DNA of 64,000 nucleotides, taken from assembly GCF_028389875.1 (NCBI RefSeq), contig NC_084678.1:14600899-14664898 (forward strand), in the 5' to 3' direction. Each line of letters opens with the position of its first letter. Within the stretch, counting starts at the first letter, position 1. A program made the position numbers and the translations under genes. Below the pieces are notes generated by a model. That model saw only the letters and a list, made by a program, of their open reading frames with translations, made no database searches and was not told where the DNA came from. The stretch comes from Rhea pennata (lineage: Eukaryota; Chordata; Aves; Rheiformes; Rheidae). Positions 1-13,800 of the stretch are shown piece by piece.

Positions 1-3000
1 AATATGGATACTATCTAGTGTCAAAGTGTAGGGGCAAGTAGGAGCTATACAGAAAAATGGAAGACTCTCAGTTCCCTTAGCCTGTTCTTTTCAGTATTTT
101 AACATTTAAATATTTAACTGATTTTTTTCCCTTTATAGGTAGAATCTATAGATTATGGCATAGAGATGGTGTTTCAAAACACAAGTATTAATGCAATTCT
201 CTGTTTTTCTAAAAAAACGTAGTTAGCCTAGAATTCACTACAAGAACATCACCCAGAGGAGACAGCAGTATGGATTATGATGATAAGGGACATACCACAG
301 AAACCTACAGCTTGTAAACAGCTGAGGAGGAGAGGGATAGTCATTTTTGGTCATCTGCACAAACAACTTCTGTGAGACTTAACTGACCAGTCATCGTACT
401 AAAGTCCCTTCAATAAATGAACAAAAGGACCGCTAGCGATAGTTTTGTATGGTGATTTTTTGCTGTCCTTTCCTGCCCACCTTTTCTGCTCTCTACTCAG
501 CCGCTGATAATTTTAAATGACGTAAGTTGGGTTCTAACCACCAATAGCTTGATTCCACAAGTTCCACAAAAGTATTTGAAAATATTTCCCAGATATTAGT
601 TTAGTTCTCCTGTCCCAGGTAGAGGGTTTATATTCAATCTATTCTAAACCAGTAAACATTCCTCAAATTTGGTTATTATAACTACTTAAAACTTCTATCA
701 GGACATTTCAGAAACTAGTTGGTACCAGTGGAGAATAATTTGCTGGTCACAGATAGTACTGAATTAACTAGATCTTCAACCTCTGGCATTTTCATAGACT
801 TGTCATGGGATTACAGCCTGATTTTAAAATAAATGTTTACTTTTTTGTTTTATGAAAGCCTCTGCATTTTACCTAGCAACAAGGGACTATAATGACTCTA
901 TGAGAATATGTCCCATGGCTGTCCATGCACCGATTTCATAGTGCTGCTCATTTGTTACAGAACTTAGGATCTACTTCTGCAGAAATACTTTCCATGCTTC
1001 CACATGTGCATATGTGCGGGATTTTTAACTCATTTCCAAAATGTTTCAAGGAGCATAGGAGATCTATGGACAATTTCAGGTGTACATAGGGTCAGGAGAA
1101 AGAGACAAAAGAATAGAGTTCTGGTTGAAGGTGAGGCAGTGCTTTGCAGAACGGCCAAGAGTTTGTCAACCTGAAAGTCTGGACACCGATTTTTCTGCAA
1201 ATGGCAGAAAATTTCTGTCTGGAGCAGCAAGACTTTATATGCATCCAGAATACAAAAGTTTGACAATAATTTGCAGAAAAAATATTCCTGTGTAAACATT
1301 TTACTTTGAATGTATGGGCAAATGCAGTCTTACTATAGACATGCACATGAAGATAAATGAAACAACTTCAGATTCCTCTTTTTAAAAAGTCTCTAAATTA
1401 TACTGTCCTCTCCTTGGAATCTCAATATATTGTTGAAGTCTTGGTCTTAAAATCATCCCACGTTTTTCACCTATCCTTAAGTGTATCATTGAATATCTAA
1501 TACTCTTAATAGCCATGGATTAATTCTCATAATTAAGTATGGTATGCTCCAGGCAAATGCCTTAATCTTTGCATTGTAAAAGCACAAGAGATGAACAGTA
1601 GTTTCTAAAGCAACTGTATTTTTTATTTTATTGTAATCATACCCACTTACATTCCTATTTACACTTAAGGACAGTGTCTATTTTGATACGTACTGGACCA
1701 TTTTTGCTAGCTACAGAATTACCAACTCTTTGACTGCAATTCAGAGTTCCAGGTAGAACATCTAGTGCAATGCTGCTATGGAGAAGACATGCCAAAACCA
1801 CCCATTCATTTCTTAAGTGCTTTTACCTGCATAAGGACAGTTACTGGAATTCCACAAGTACAGGAGAAAAACAACTTAATTCTTTTATCATTAAAGCTAT
1901 TTAGTTACAATGTGATATAACTGAATAAATACATTATTTTTTGAGACAGTTAAGAGATTTCCTCTTTCTAAACACAAGTTCTTTAACAAAACCTAATTAT
2001 TATTTGGGAAATATCATAGAGAAATAGTCTGTTAGAGTGCTTATGTGATAGATTTTCAAAAGGAGAAGTGAACTGAGCACACAACTGCCTTGGGAATCTT
2101 GTGTGCATGGGACAGTTTGAAGAACCTGTCACTGATACATGCTACAGGCAATTCACATAGAACTTATGGAAGTATGGTTATACGGAGTGACACCTGCCAA
2201 GAACAGGTATAGTTAATGTTATTTCAGTCTTGAAAGACCAGTTGCTGTAGATGAAAACATTTGCCCTTCAGAATTTGATTGGCATTTGTTTTATCACAAT
2301 GCCTAGAAACGTAAGTTACAGAAACAGAGCTGGACACATTCTTTGTCCCTAAGCCTTTAAATCATTCAATAGTCCATGGTACTCCTCCTTTTAAATAGAG
2401 GACTTATTCAGAAAGAGGACTGTGTGTGCCTGAATATATACATTGGAGCTTAACAATAAGAAATGTCAAATGGAACTAACAGGCAGGCCAAGGAGTTGGT
2501 AAAACTTTCAGCTTATGTATAGTACATACGTCAAAATCCAAATTCTTGTGATTATTCTTCCAGTTCAAAATCTACATGTGCAAGCAGTTTTTAAACAGTC
2601 TTTTTCAGATGACCAAAATGGCTAAATAATTTTCCTTACTTCATGCATAGTCAATAGTCTGCCAAATGCTCTTACCAAGCCTTATAGATGATAGGATTCC
2701 TCACAGCAACTTGACTAATCTTAGTGACATTATAAAGAGAAACAGGCAAAAGGATACTGAACTGGAAAGCCAGTATGGATAGAAGAGGTATGGAAACATC
2801 ATAAAAAAGCAAGTAGAAGCTAGAAAACTAGTAAAGGAAGTTTGTTTTGGTTATAAAGAAGTGAGATTTTATCTAAACATTCTGCAGATTTGGAGTGCAA
2901 AAAGAATGTAGAGAAGATTTTGCCAAGTTTTTTTTCATGAATTCTCTGTAAAAACTGATTAAAATAAATCATGCTGTAACTCATTTATTGAGCTGCTTCA

Positions 3001-4586
3001 GACTTAATGAAAACACAGCACGAAAGGCTATTATACAAGTTTTTTTTTTTTTTCAATTCTCCAACAGTCTAAAATAGTTAAGGATATTATTTCAGACAGT
3101 ATCAGTTACTTTCTTACTCTGCCCAACATATATCCTTACCATCAGTGACGGAGTTCAAGGACTTGCCCCTACTTGTTTAATCAGTTTTTTGCTCATTTTT
3201 GAAACTCCAGACAAATGCAATGACTTAATTAAATATGGATGGATGATCTCCCACAGTTGACAGAAGAAATTAGTACAAGTTTTGAAGCGAGTCAGACAAA
3301 TATTTTATCTCTCAAAATACAAGATGGGGAAAACTGCCAACTCAAAGGAAATGACACACCCAGATGGATGGCTAAGTTTTTATATTAAGTTGTTCCTTAA
3401 TGTCAATCTTGTCTGCATGGGATTACTTGCAATACTCTTTCATTACTGCAGAGTTACAATATTGCAGTCACTGTTACTTAATTTTCTAGCTGGGACAGTA
3501 AACCTACCCATCTGTGTAAACTAACCATTTATTAAAAATCAGACAAAATAGCAGGCAAAAAATACATCTTGTTTTGAGATGATTAGCTTGGGAAGCAATA
3601 GAAAATGTGTATGTTCTCCTGTAAGAAAGTGAAATTGTTTTTATGAAACTATAAAATTTGTTTCTCTTCATTACTTTCAGTAGAGGCAGCTAGTTTTGCT
3701 ACTCTTCATAGTTTTAGTGGGTTAGTAAGTTTACTCATTCATTATTATTCTTTGACATGAAGCAATCTAAGTAGAACTTAGGCAGCCTGAAGCCATCCCC
3801 ACTACATCCTCATTCCCAGCAAGAACCCACCAAACCTACCATCCTTGCAACTTTGAAAGCTATGTCCAGTTCCATTCTGGTACGCACACTATCATGATCA
3901 TTCAACATACTATTCTTATCCCAGTATTTATATTAGTATTTCCACAGATGTGTATGGCAAAGTTGCCCTCTTCCTAAAGCTTTTCTATCATAAAAATAGA
4001 TTCACAGAAAATAGAGCCCTTAAACCTTCTCCTGCAGTTTAATTGCTCTTCGGTGTTCTAAATTCTGAACTTTTCAGTTCACAAGGATTATCTTTCCTAC
4101 AGGAACCACATCATCCTCTTTTAATATCTGGGTGGAGCAGTGAGCCACCTGCATCACAAAGGGAATGAACCACTAAATCACTAACTCTTGCCCTGCAAAG
4201 ATCAGGCAGCATTATTATTCTACTACAGATAGTTAATTGAAAAGGTAGTCAGTACTATGTCACTGTGGGGTTCCAATTCATTCTTTTGCTGATGTAAACA
4301 TCAGATTTTTTTCAGTTTACAAGAAAATAAGCTTTTTTTTTTTTTTTCCCTAATTCACAACCTCATCCTCAGCTTCACATTGGGTTCTTTCTAGTTCATC
4401 AACGATTAAGATTCTTCAGACCAATTTACGAGTTATACCTGCACAAACTTCTTGCCTTCATGAGGTGTTAATAATAACTGTATGTCTCAGATAGCCTTCA
4501 GAAGTTTGTCATGGGTGGTGTCATGGGCACTGTAAATATTGAGGATGCCGCTAAGCAAAATGCAGAGTCCAAGATGAAGCTGTGAG

Positions 4587-4616
4587 TTTTTTTTTTTTTT
4601 TTTTTTAAAAAAAAGC
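4587..4616. repeat. Oligo(T) followed directly by oligo(A)
   Basis: About twenty T are followed without a spacer by about nine A, giving a perfect self-complementary A/T block in AT-rich DNA. It is a simple-sequence tract, possibly two abutting retroposon tails or replication slippage. No flanking element was recognised. Confidence 0.7.
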
Positions 4617-7383
4617 AGCAGTAGCATGTTTATATGAAATAATTGAGAAAATTAAAATGCCAAATTTCAAATGTTGTTGTTAGGGTCACTTTACACAACA
4701 GGATTATGTTTTAAAAGTGTACTAACTAGTAAAACCCTTGCCATATATTAAATAATAGAAAAATGAGATATGAAATAAAAATAATGCAAAGGCTTTGAAA
4801 CAGTAAATGTCAGAATTTTCAGGTACATGAAGAAAGTGTGTACATTAATACTACAATAGTAAGGAGAAGCACCAGTTAGAGAAAGGCTGCCATCTTAAGT
4901 AGGGACTGATTTACAGTTTAGCTTCTAGAAGGTGAAAAAGATTAGATGTCATTTTATTGTCATCCAAAATAAATTACCCTCTGAAACTGCACTAAAATCC
5001 TATTGCTATGAATTAGTCTTACCATTCTTGGTATCTTTAACATAAAAATGAATTAAAACCTACAAACTTTTAACTCCAAAGACTATTCAGGTCTTACTTT
5101 AAGAAGTAAAATAACAAAAACAGAAAGAAAGAAAAACACCCTAGCAGATAAAACAATGAATAATTACCTCCTCAAAGGTATTTCCAAAACATGTTTTTTA
5201 AAACAAGTCTAAGAACAACCTAAGCCATGAAAACTGCAACAGATGTTACGCAGCGAGAGAACAGCACACTGCCTCATCTAGGTAAAATGATATGTTACTC
5301 AGCTGAACAAAAAGAAGCAGAATCTGCTAGTAGTTTGTAAAGCAGGTAAGGAGAGAAACTAATGTCTTTGGCTCAAGAAGAGAATCCACTGCAGAGAATT
5401 AATGCAAATGAGGTCTCTGAACTACAATATCTAATAAAGGAACTCTTCCCTCTACGATCTCTCCCCACTCGCATGTTGTCCTACGATTTGCTTTGCGCTA
5501 GGAAGAAGAATGAGCAGCAGGCTCTTTGTTCAATCCCATTCAGTCTCAATGCCAGTGAAGTCATACTCAATACTGGTAGCCTGTTCAGTAATTTTCACAG
5601 AGATAAAGAAGTCAAGAGAGGAAGGACTCTTAAGGAAATACTGCTACGCAGCCTCCTGAAATTTAAGCTAAATCAAGTAGAAAAGATAGTATTTTGTATA
5701 CAGAGTAGTGAAATTTGCTAGCCTGGGAAGTCCAGAGGTCTGAACAGGATACAACTTGTACTCTCCAAAACATCTGATTTTGTTCTGAAAAGACTGCCTA
5801 TGGAGTGAGGTATAAGGCTGTACTCCCATCTGCTCCTTAGTCTCTCCACTGAGACTACTAACAAGTGTTAGTAGGTCAGTTGTGATAGCATGCTTTTAAC
5901 TTGGACACTATTCAACCTAGAAGTGGATTTAGCTCACTGGTTATCATTGCTATCTTGAGCTTCTTGAAGAACTGTTCATGAAGCTAAATATACAGATTCT
6001 TAATATCCCAGTTAATGCAGCAACTCCAGAGCCTAGAATAATCCTCTGCAGCATCACGTCCATCAAAGACAATTTTTTGCCTTCCTTGTTTATAACTTCC
6101 TGTTCTCCTTTCAGTATGCTCTTTACTCCACCTTCCTGCTCACTTCATGCCTGAGAAAACTTCATGAAATCTCAGTTTCATCCTATCCCCTCTCATGTCA
6201 GGCATCCGTGAGGATAAACAGAGGCTTACAATTCACTTTAGCACAACAGTACCCAAGAAAACAGCCTATATGGCAAAGCGAACAAGTCACAGATGTTTCC
6301 TTTGTATTTTTGGCTATGTTCAGTGCTCCCCACTGTCCTAGATAGACAGCTATCTCTTTTTATGCCCTAATTAATTTCTAAACTTATGTCTGAATCCTTT
6401 TACTCATTTCAATGAGAAGCAGATGCCTAAACACCTTTTCTGGAATCTGGGTTCCTTCAGTTTATGTGACGAACCACCAAACTTCAGCTTAGTCAACTTT
6501 TTTGTATCACATATATTAACCACTTACCCACTTTCATGCAAGGACATCTTAAAACTATCACCAGCATTCACAGGATGAAAATAATCATCTAGCTATCCAG
6601 AGTAATTCCATCCTGCCCTTTGTGATTCAGAAAGCCTCAGTATAAAAGGTGTTTGCATGTCTCTAACTGTTGTGCTTCTCCACAATTCCGTGTTGAAATG
6701 AATAATAACAGAGAACAGGATTTTGGGCCATGTTCTTGGTCTCGCCATGGACTTGATGTCCACTAGTGAGCATATAGTTTTTTGTCTCATCTTCACAGCT
6801 TGTAAAATACATACTGTACTGTAGTAATATGAGCATGAATAAAGTTTGGATTAGCAATCTGAGTTCATTCTCATAAAAGATGTTATATATGTCCAAAATA
6901 TTTCAGTTTATTAAAACAAATAAATATATACTCCATCCTTCTACTGCTGCATCAAAAGTGGCACAATGACTTCTTATCTCTATAGCTTCAGGTAATAAAA
7001 CAGAACTTCTACAGCTAGGCCCGACATATATATGAGCTGCGAACAGTGAACACTGGGCAGGTCAGAAATGCACTGCTCACTTATCCCATAAATGCAAGTG
7101 AATGTATCAATCCCATCTTAAAAGACTGAAGAATTCACAAGCGCTATACAAAAACACAAAATTTCCAGAATTCTTCTGTAATTTTACCATTGCATTTTAT
7201 AATTATACTAAAAAAACCCTCTTCTGTAGAAAATGATTGACTTACCAAGGGAAAGAGTAGACTGACTACAGTATGAAAAGTAGCACACATACATGAAACA
7301 AGAATGGATACATGAAAACTAGAAAATAAAGACATACTGTTTTAATATGAGTTCATTTATAATAAAACTGTGGATTTTTTAAA

Positions 7384-7424
7384 AGAGAGAAAGAGAGAGA
7401 GAGAAAGAGGGAGAGGGAGAGAGA
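7384..7424. repeat. GA-rich microsatellite
   Basis: An imperfect (GA)n tract with GAAA and GGGA interruptions, about 41 bp. It is a purine-only run on the + strand and is likely length-polymorphic. No gene is nearby. Confidence 0.85.
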
Positions 7425-9979
7425 TAACTGTGTCCTAAAGCTCCCTGATCATGTTTTCATCATTTCTCTCTTTGGCTACACACACTATCCCATAGATCCT
7501 AGTTAAAGATAATTAGATGGCAATAAAAATCAAATATTCTTCTACCTACATATCTGTCTGTGGAGAATACAGATTAAGAGCATGTTAAGTCCAGTATGTA
7601 ACTCTAAGTGCTGTAGGTAAAACTTGATCTCAGATACTGAAAATATATCCTATGGAAACAGTGCATCTGTACAAAATAATTAGTTTGTTATAAGCTTCAC
7701 TCACACAAACATTTCCACCCCTTACCTCAGTATTTCTTAAAGAGTATTGAATTAACTTGGAATGCCCAAACTGCGGTCTTGCTTTGACACTCACAAAGTT
7801 TGTGGGCTTGGTAAGAATTTTAAGCTTTCTTTATGGCTTTCTTGTCGGTAAAATATATTTTATCTTGACTATGTAACATATGTGGACTGCTAAGAAATGC
7901 AGTGGAATAATGCAGAATTATGACAATTCCACTATGTACGCAGTTGAGGTACCAATCAGGAGCACCAATCCCACACAAGCCTATAACTATGACACTGTAT
8001 AAAATACTTCATTTAAATCCAGGAGTTAAATTGACTTTAGATTTGATGTATGGGGGTGGAATGTAAGATGTCAAAATTGAAATGTCTGAGGCACCAACTC
8101 AAAACTAAGAAAGACAGAAAGAAAAAGGGAGAGAGAAGATAGGACAGTTATATATATTGCAATCTCAGTGTTTATTTCTAGAATAAAAAACATTTATTGT
8201 TAAATGATTTTTTCAGAAGAAACATCCTCTTTTGAGATACAAGACAAACCAACATAGTGAAGCAGCATTCCATACATACATCATTGAATCTCTGACTGTG
8301 AGATACTGAGAAACTAATGGTATAAAGCATATATATTATCTAAATAAAAGTTTTCCTATATCTCTAACCATGTTTCTATTTTTTTAATTTTCATTTCCTT
8401 CTTTCATTCTCTTTCCCTCTCTCTTCCCTTTGTTCCTGTTTCCTTCAGTTGGTTTTACATGGTTTTTTTTCCTTATTTGGAATAAAAATATCTACACAGA
8501 TGGATAATTTCTTTCTCCTCATCCTTCCTGCATCTTTATAGTTCTCTTTTTCTAGTTCCTCCTTTACTCCTGAGCTCTTTTCTACTACCCATTCCCCACA
8601 CCTCTACAGAAGCGCATTCTAGACTTCGTGATCTTACCTTCCTGCCCTGTAGCTACCATATTTTCTTTCAAACTCCTATCAGATTGCTAACTTTTCTTTT
8701 AGGGCTCATGTGTTTCTTTACTCTGTTACATTTGGTCCTTTTGACTGTTGTCAAACAAAATCTGCAAAAGAAATTCATTATAATAGCTATATCTTCCAGA
8801 GACAGGTCAATTTATGGCCACGATGATCACAACCAAAATTAAGTTTACATTTCTCTCCTTACCAGTATATAGATTATGCCACTTTGATGTGTTCTTCTTT
8901 ATCCAACTGCTTTTTTCTCCTTTCAGGATTCACCTTGTTGTACTGGTAAGTGAGGTTCCCCTTCTCTTTTCTGCTATTAAAAAGAAGTGAAAGCATAAAG
9001 CAATCATGATACCTTCTGCTGGATACAGAATAGAGTATTTGAACTACAGGTAGCCATGAATCAGTGTCAGGACTTTTCTGGTGCGCACGAGAAAACAGAA
9101 GGAGTTGAACTAAAAAACCTGGAAGCCCATATACCATTTCTAAAAAAAAAATACTTTAAGAGGGGAACTAAGGATTATTGAGTCATGAAGTTTGTGAGTA
9201 TAAACTAAAAGAGGGAATATGGCTTTTCTACCTGTAGTGACATCACTTAGAATCTTTCCAGTCAAAACACTTATTTGTGACTGTGCCTGAACACAGCATT
9301 CTATTATTACTTCTTTCCTGTATTTTTCAGTTTGAACTTTTCCATATTCCTAAACTAGACACTCCTCATACAGGAAAACTAGATGAGTTTTTTCATCAGG
9401 GAAGTTTCTAACCAGTAATCTGCCCACTAAATGGCATCCTTTACTGCATTAAAAAGTGACCTTTTCCTGCTCTATATAGCTTGTACTTAATACTGAATGA
9501 AATACCTAAAAAGACAGGTAGACTGACTTTTTATTAGAAATTACTGCTTGCCTAATTCATACATATATAATCATCTTAATTTTTTATATTTTAGCAACTG
9601 CCTCCACATTAAAGCAATCCAAATTTAACAAGACTGTGTGTGCGTGTGTCCACAAGGGAGAGTGAAAGGGAAGGAGCCTTTGCTATTTGGACAAGCAGAT
9701 GAGCTTTCCAGGCTGTATAAAGAACATGAAGAATGGCAATATAAAATACATAGGATGACAGAGCAGACAGCTCGCAGTATGTGGTGAGCAGCTCTCGGAG
9801 CCATGGTGCACAAGGAAACAGGTCGTTGCGACACGAGGAGACACCTGTGGACTGCACACCACGGAGCTTCTCTCCGCTGTAACACTGATGGGAGACGTGC
9901 AGCCAAGGGACGGCCGCACGCAGCTCCAGCAAACCTCTTCGCACTTAGACAATAGCTCCCAGCATCGTGTCTCCAGCTG

Positions 9980-10876
9980 CTAGTTTTGAACCGTATTCAT
10001 TTGCATCACAAGAATTAGCGGGATTTCCACGCTCCGACCTGGCACCCCGAACGTAACCGCCCTGCCTGATCCTGATCCGCCCTCCCGCTGCCTCCTGCGC
10101 CTGTGCCTGCCAGATGCTACCAGCCGTTCCGCGCTGACCCGCAGATGGCCGGGGAAGCTGGAACTCCCCCCGCCGAGGCTCTCTCTCCAGCTGCGGCCTA
10201 GCCCCGCGGCCCCTTCCCCACGAGGCGACTCGCCTCCAGCCGCTGGCGGGCGGCACCCTGCCCCTCGCGCGGAACAAAGGCAGGCCCGGAGGCCGCGGGG
10301 GCGCCGGGGAGCGGGCGAAACGCGCCTCGTCCCCTTCAGCGGCGGCGGGGTGCAGCTCACCCCCGCTTCCCTCTCCTCCGCGACCGTTACCCGCCGCCGG
10401 GAGGGGCTCGCGCCGCGGCTCCCCTCAGAGCGGCGGCAGCTGCGGCTGCGGCTGCGGCTACTGCTGCTGCGCCGCGCGCGCGGGAACGGCGGGAACGGCG
10501 CGAGCCCCGCCCCGCCCCGCCCGCGGCGCACGTGGCACCTGCGCCCGGGCCACTCACGTGACGCGACGCCGGGCTTCCCCCCGCCCCTCCCCCTGCGCGT
10601 CTGACCCCGTCTCCCGTCTGGTCAAGAGCGGACGGCGGCGCATGCGCGGCGCGACCGCAGCACGCCTCCGCTCAGCCCCCCCCCCTCCCCGGCGTCTCCC
10701 TCCGCCCTATATAAGGCGCGCGCGGCGGGGCTCGCGGCTCCGCAGTGTGCGTGGGCGGCGCGGCGGCCTCCGCGCCCGCGCTGCAGCCACCCGCGCGGCG
10801 GCGCCCCCCCGCCTCGCCGCCGTCGCCTCGCCCCCCTCCGCCCGCCGGAGCCGCGCGGCGCGGCCGCGGTGGCGCC
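9980..10876 (+). promoter_or_regulatory. LSM14B: LSM14B CpG-island promoter and 5' UTR
   Basis: The base composition changes abruptly at about 9.95 kb from AT-rich to very CpG-rich, and stays so to about 11.56 kb, past exon 1. GC-box-like CCCCGCCCCG repeats lie at 10505-10522. Two CACGTG E-boxes lie at 10529-10534 and 10555-10560; the second sits inside the palindrome TCACGTGA. A TATA element at 10708-10715 predicts transcription start at about 10738-10746, giving a 5' UTR of roughly 130 nt. The island also extends well upstream of the TATA box, so more dispersed starts are possible. Confidence 0.75.
10708..10715 (+). promoter_or_regulatory. LSM14B: TATA box of LSM14B
   Basis: TATATAAG stands in an otherwise nearly pure G+C context, 169 bp before the start codon. 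The expected start, about 30 bp downstream, falls at the CGCAGTG stretch near 10741-10747, which has a pyrimidine-adenine initiator form (CA at 10743-10744). A strong TATA box in a CpG-island housekeeping promoter is unusual but not rare. Confidence 0.7.
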
Positions 10877-13800
10877 ATGAGCTCGGGCACCCCCTACATC
10901 GGCAGCAAGATCAGCCTCATCTCCAAGGCGCAGATCCGCTATGAGGGCATCCTCTACACCATCGACACCGAGAACTCCACCGTGGCGCTGGCCAAGGGTG
11001 AGGCGGCGGCGGCCGCGGGGGGTCGGGCCTGGGCGCCGCGCCGCGCCTCCCCTCCCGCCGCGCCGCGCCGCGGCCTGGCCGCCGAGGGGCCGCGGGGCGC
11101 CGCCGCCGCGCCGTGAGTCAGCATCGGGGGCGCCGGCGGCCTGAGGGGCCCTCGCGGCCCGGCGGCTCCCCCGGCCCCGTGCGGTTACCCGTCCTCCGAG
11201 GCGAGGAGCGGGCGCTGTCGGCCTCTCTGCCCCCTCTGACAGGATCGCGGAGCTGACGCCGTCCGTGGCCGCTCAGGCTTTGGTGCCTCTGCCCCGTCCG
11301 TCTGCGCCCGGCTCGAGCAGGGCCGCAGATCCGCGCCGGGGGAAGGGGCGGGGGGGCGGCAGCGTCGCTATTGATGCGTCTTTGTTCCTTCGTGATCGAT
11401 AACTGGGCCCCGCTGGGGGGGGGGGGGGCTGCGCCCGCCCCCGGCTCTGCCGCCCGCCGGCCGGGCTGCCCCCCGAGGCTCTGCTCCGTGTCCCCCGGCG
11501 CGCACGGGCAGCTTTGTCTCTTCGGGTTCAGTCGTTACCTGTGCTGGGAATTCCCATATCTGCTCTCAGGAAAACCTGTCCACCCACCCTTGTTCAGTCT
11601 CTCAAGCAGCATTTAATTTCGTAGTCCTTTTAACGTCCAGCTCGGTTGCTGCAGCCAATCCGTATGTGTTTTTTTTTTTTTTTTCCCTGAGTTTTGTCCT
11701 TTTTCTTCTGGAAAGTTCAGCTTGTTCATTGCCTTCAGCAGCCCGTCGTTCGTGCTTCAGGATGGTTCAGAAACCAACATCTTTTGTCTCAACATTCTGT
11801 CTGCTAGAACTTGAGGCACTGTGGTTTGCCTTGTCTTTCATAAGGCAGCGTACGCTATAGTCCTTACCCGGTATGATGATGCTTATGTGAAACTGGGCAC
11901 AAATACTTAAAACCTCTCAGTGTTTAAGTTTAAAAAAAAAAAAAAAAAAGTGAGTTTTTACAAATTTGCTTTTTTTCCTAGGGAAATAGCTGTCTGTCTA
12001 ACCATATAAATGGAGCTATTTCTGTTAGTGTTTCAATAGCAGTAGACTGAGGAACTGCAGGAAAAGTGGAATTCCTTTACCATATGTACAAGATGGTATT
12101 CACCTTTATTCAACAGCAGGGGATGGTTTCTTACATAGTTTTAGCTTCCACATAGCACTTGCTACTAAAGAGCTTAAGGGGTATATTTCAGAGGCCTGTG
12201 TGATTACATCATGGTGTGGGAAAATGTATGCTTTATAAAAAGACTTCTGGCTAGGTCTTGTATGTGTTAGTCTTAGTGTTCAGTTTTTAACTGGAATTCC
12301 TTAAGAAATTTGTTACAATAGACTAGAGTAGGGGGAAGCACATTCTGTCTCCTACACATGCACTTAAAGTGCTGTTTTATAAACTTAGCAGTACATACTT
12401 AGCTTTTTATTTTAGCTCAGTGCCTTTTTTTTAATTAGGAGACTTTATACCAAAATTGTTGCTACTCTGGCATCAATGTTGAAATTGCACCTATATAGGG
12501 ATAGAAACGCTATGAACTACTGATAGGCAGTTTGTGCTGTATAGATAGCTGCTAAGCTGCTATTAAGCCCAAAATGCTAACGTTTAAGGCTCAAACAAAT
12601 TTGATGCATACTGTGTCCTGTTCCCTTGACTACTATAATCCATGTAGTACGAAGAATAACTTTTGAAGGGACCTCAGGAAGTACTCTGGTTCAGCCTCAT
12701 ATTCAAGGTGGGGCTACCATCAATTGATTCATATTCTGTCCTTGTTAAATCTAGGTATGTTAGATGTTAATCTCTCACGGTTGTAATTTAACACTGGTGA
12801 ACTTAACACCCCTACCATAGGAGTTCTCTGAAGAGACTAGAGTTTAGGGACAAGAAAATAACTGTGTAGGCTCAGTTTTACCAATGTCTAGTCATTCTGG
12901 TTATTCCTCTTGATTCTTCTGTGGTCTAGCTCTTCTGTGTATGAATACAAACTATGTTATAGAATACTAGCTGCAGTACAATGGTTTGTTTTAGTTTGTT
13001 TTTCATCTGTAAACAATAGCCACTAACTCTGTGGTAGATAGCCCTTCGGACCTCAGAAACTTAAAACTGTACTTTGTGATGCACCTGAGGTCATTAAATG
13101 CTTAATATGTGGGGGCAGGCACGTTCAGATACTGTTTTGTCTATAATAAGGACATAGTTTTCAACACTTGAAGTTAGAAATCAGGATATTTGGGGATGAA
13201 CCAACTGAGACTGTCTGGAAAGCTTCAAACTTTGCAGATCATGTATTTTTCTATGTGAAACCTGACAGACTGATCCCAGAACACAGAATCCAGTGCTCAG
13301 AGAAGCTGTGTACTGAAGTTAGCTGTTTTGTTCTCCAGCAGTCCCTGGCTAACTTTAGATTATTACAGCATACAGCTCACAGTGATACATTCTAATCTTG
13401 CACAGGGGTATTGCCTTGGTTCATATCTAAAAGGCCATAAGCATTGCTTTCAGTTTATTATCTACTTCTAGTTGACTAGGTTACAGTTGTAATATGATCA
13501 ACAACAGCTGGAGATCTAAAATAAGTTGGAGATTGTAAACTAATGGAGGACAGTCATTCAGAGGAAGTGACTGACAGCTTGTTCTTGCACCAGTTGTGAT
13601 TCTCTTCCGGTTAGGTATAAGCCAAGGTGCTAAACAGCATCAGTAAGGTGGGGAGAGAGTTTGGTAAAGATCTGCTGTACCCCGAACTTATTCTTCCTTG
13701 TGAGCTTGCTTCACTTTCAACAACAGAATAAACTGGAATATACTTTGCAGCACCAAACTCTTTAGGGGTGAGGGGGGGAATGCCAGGATGCAGCTTTACA

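Larger units (their letters stand above)
1..9950. other. AT-rich intergenic (or far-upstream intronic) DNA with no supported gene
   Basis: I read both strands and found no chain of exons and no recognisable protein family. The longest open frame (5362-5721, 119 codons) matches nothing I know and has no exon partners. Simple sequence includes T runs near 4332-4347, a T-run/A-run palindrome at about 4587-4616 and a GA-rich tract at 7384-7424. In human the gene next to LSM14B on this side is TAF4, transcribed away from it. This stretch could therefore be the TAF4-LSM14B spacer or a large TAF4 intron, but no TAF4 exon is visible and this is inference from synteny only. Confidence 0.6.

Noticed and set aside
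5362-5721. 119-codon open frame in the left intergenic region
   Set aside because: No recognised domain, no neighbouring exons and no promoter features. A frame of this length is expected by chance in 64 kb.
9945-10944. Open frames of 110-183 codons on the minus strand and 128 codons on the plus strand around the LSM14B promoter
   Set aside because: Same compositional effect in a CpG island. The minus-strand frames were considered as a possible divergent TAF4 first exon, but the translation does not resemble TAF4.
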